A DNA stretch of 64,000 nucleotides. It comes from Diphasiastrum complanatum. Lineage: Eukaryota; Streptophyta; Lycopodiopsida; Lycopodiales; Lycopodiaceae. The translations under genes were made by a program, and so were the position numbers. Position 1 is the first letter of the stretch. Every line of letters starts with the position of its first letter. The stretch is taken from the NCBI GenBank assembly GCA_029204225.1, contig CM055101.1:38990444-39054443 (forward strand). Direction: 5' to 3'. Positions 61,746 through 64,000 of the stretch are shown here, piece by piece. Under the pieces are notes generated by a model. It made no database searches. It had not been told where the DNA came from and saw only the letters and a program-made list of their open reading frames with translations.

Positions 61746-63595
61746 AAGCCGGTCTTATCACAAACAAGCTGAATGGATCCAATTATTATTTGTGGAAATC
61801 TAAGATGAAGACCTTGTTAATCACCAATGAATTATGGGATGTTGTTACAGGTACAAAAGTAAAACCTAAAGACAACGACTCAAGGTGGAAATCGAAGGAC
61901 GATAGAGCTTTCGTGAATTTCTTGAAACAGATGGCCACTGTCAGATCAGTCATAGATGATCAAGACGAAATTATGACATTGTTTTCAAGCTTGCCCTTTA
62001 CATATGAGAACTGGGTGATGATCATATCAACACATTCAGATTTAGCTCTTACTAGAGTTATCACTATGTTATTGCAAGAAGATAGTCAAAGAAGTCAAGA
62101 CACTCCGTCTTCCTCCTCTTAGGCTCTATTTGTCAACAAAGGCTCGAAGCGACAGAAGCAAAAAAGCTCCAAGAAGGCTGCAACGAATCAGAAACAGACT
62201 TAGAGTCTAGCACAATCATTAGATCCATAATCGAAGAAAAAGATATTTTGCAAGTATTGCAAGTGCAATAACCATGAGATCAAGGATTGCCAAATTTTTC
62301 AAGCGAAGAATGCAGCCAAGCAACCTGATCAACAAGCAAACATAGTTTCATCATCTCCCCAGGTCGAAGTGGACGAAGGCACATTCATGGTCAAAGATCA
62401 AAGTGCATTTTTGGATGATTCATGGATTCTGGAGCAACTTAATATATGACCAATCAACGTGAGATCTTCAACTCCTACACGCCTTACAGCACAAAGAAAT
62501 TTGTTCATCTTGGTGACAATAGTACTCACACTATTGAAGGTGAAGTTACTGTAAGATTGCGATTCCAGCATGATCAATTCAAATCACTATCAAAAGTCTT
62601 ATATGTTCCTAAACTTTCTACAAATATGTTATCAGTAAGTAGAATTACAAATTTAGGTCATAAGGTAGAATTCGAATCTGATCAATGCAGAATTATTGAT
62701 AGGAGTGATAAGATCCTTGCACTGGGCAAGAGGCATAGTTACTTATATAGATTGGCACACTGCTATTCTGAGTCTAGTCAAGCCTTGAAAATCTTTGTTC
62801 TAGTCAATAAAGCATTACTATGGCATCATCGCTTAGGACACTTGAATCATGCATCATAATAGATGTCAAGACAATCCATGGTTCTTGATCTTGACTATCC
62901 TTCTGGTAAGGTCAATCTCCCTGTCTGTCATAGCTGTATCTTTAGAAAGCAGTCTAGGATTCCTTTTAGATCAAACCATATGCATGTAGCAAAAGATCTG
63001 TGAGATGTTGTTCACACATATATATGTGGGCCAATGCAGACTCCTTCATTGCTACATGCAAAGTATTTCATTACCTTTATTGACGAATTCTCTAGAAGAA
63101 CAGTTGTTTATTTCATTAAACAGACTCTCAGAGGCTTTTATCAAATTTAGACAATTCCAAGAGCAAGCTGAGAATCAAACTGGCAAATAAATCAAAGCAT
63201 TGAGGTCAGATAATGGGGGAGAGTACATCTCCAATGAATTCAAGGACTATTGCCTTAACAACGATATTGAGCAACAATACATCACTTCCTATTCGCCTCA
63301 GTCAAATGGTCTTGCTGAAAGAAAGAACAGAATCTTAGTTGAATCGGCAAAGTGCATGTTATCACATGAAATATGACTTCCAAAGTGCTTGTGGGCTGAA
63401 GCTGTTTCAACAACAACCTATATTCAGAACAAATGTTCTACTAAAGGTCTTTAAAAAAAAACACCATTCGAAGTTTGGACAAGTACCAAACTTTTTTTTT
63501 TTATCAAACTTATGAGTTTTTGGATGTACTGCTTTTGCGTAGATTCCTCATGATCTCAAGCCGAAGCTCAACTTTCAGAGTATCAAGTGTGTTTT
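61746..63595 (+). pseudogene. Copia gag, zinc knuckle, protease and integrase (copy B)
   Basis: Gag: ITNKLNGSNYYLWKSKMKTL, then SLPFTYENWVMIISTHSDLA, to a stop at 62122. Zinc knuckle CKYCKCNNHEIKDC near 62246-62290. The protease site DSGAT at about 62425-62440 lies in a different frame from the upstream DDSW, and the next codon is a stop, so the protease is dead. It continues with YVPKLSTNMLSVSRITNLG, WHHRLGHLNHAS, CHSC of the pre-integrase finger, FITFIDEFSRRTVVYF, ALRSDNGGEYIS and SYSPQSNGLAERKNR to the integrase C-terminus near 63595. Stops follow HLNHAS and precede DVVHTYICG. Reverse transcriptase and RNase H are absent. Confidence 0.9.
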
Positions 63596-64000
63596 CATCA
63601 GCTACACTGATGAGAAGTGATCGAATGAGTCATAGTCGTGAAAGCCAAGCAAACGATTCAATGCGATTCGGATGGAGTTCAGATGTGATCGCTGCTCATT
63701 GCCAACTGAATCACTCCTACAGTCCTCCAGAATGTAGTCAGACACTGCTGATCTATGTTTATAACTTAATGTAGCATTCAGAAAATTCAACCAAGGTTTG
63801 GAATTAAATGAATGAGAGAATCATACATACGAATAATAGCAGACGCATTTGCATTCAAGATCATACATCATGAAAATGACATGTGCACAATGGCTACAAG
63901 ATCATCTTTTGATTTTTTCTGATTCTTTAAGAACTGCATGCAGATCCACGTAGTACGTTGGCGTGAGAGAAATACAGTTCTCTCACAAGTGGGTCTCACT
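63596..64000 (-). mobile_element. Start of minus-strand copia 3' LTR region, copy B
   Basis: Counterpart of about 17336-17720. Continues off the window. Confidence 0.45.

Overview
This looks like a repeat-dense, gene-poor stretch of a land-plant nuclear genome. The evidence is LTR retrotransposons of the Ty1/copia superfamily with initiator-methionine-tRNA primer sites (TGGTATCAGAGC), a Ty3/gypsy element with long LTRs, AT-rich introns with GT..AG borders, and long (CT)n microsatellites. Nothing bacterial is present (no operons, ribosome binding sites or CRISPR). I cannot name the species. Nearly every recognisable coding stretch is a broken retrotransposon gag-pol, so most entries are pseudogenes or mobile elements. 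No complete autonomous element and no complete host gene was found.

Layout. 1-3.0 kb: AT-rich sequence with a (CT)n tract and no recognised gene. 3.0-9.0 kb: a minus-strand copia RNase H split by a (GA)n tract, a second minus-strand copia with its 3' LTR (3462-4328) inserted into that RNase H, then a plus-strand copia (5' LTR 5956-6608, primer site, gag-protease-integrase start) truncated at 8927. 9301-17720: copy A of a segmental duplication whose copy B fills 54035-64000. It holds AT-rich repeats, two small in-phase exons with intact splice sites, a minus-strand copia remnant and a plus-strand copia. Copy A has lost about 1.47 kb and 101 bp relative to copy B. 17.3-20.3 kb: minus-strand copia reverse transcriptase/RNase H.

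20.3-43.1 kb is a nest of insertions. A plus-strand copia RNase H is interrupted by a minus-strand copia (20714-41902) bounded by a perfect 5-bp target duplication (TCTTC). That element is itself interrupted by a composite gypsy element (21499-38218). The gypsy element carries seven LTR copies, four copies of an integrase C-terminal fragment and ten arrays of one 25-bp minisatellite. A 7,819-bp part of it is duplicated in tandem with only three differences seen by eye, and LTR4 is a visible crossover product. 43.1-44.7 kb: nothing recognised. 44.7-51.3 kb: two plus-strand copia elements fused head to tail. 51.3-54.0 kb: a deleted minus-strand copia and a minus-strand gag fragment. 54.0-64.0 kb: duplication copy B.

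The features do not form a pathway. They record repeated insertion, LTR recombination, deletion and duplication. The most interesting points are the minisatellite-bearing multi-LTR gypsy array, the LTR crossover, the exon pair preserved in both duplication copies, a triplicated primer-binding site, and a CACACGTGTG palindrome shared by several different copia LTRs.
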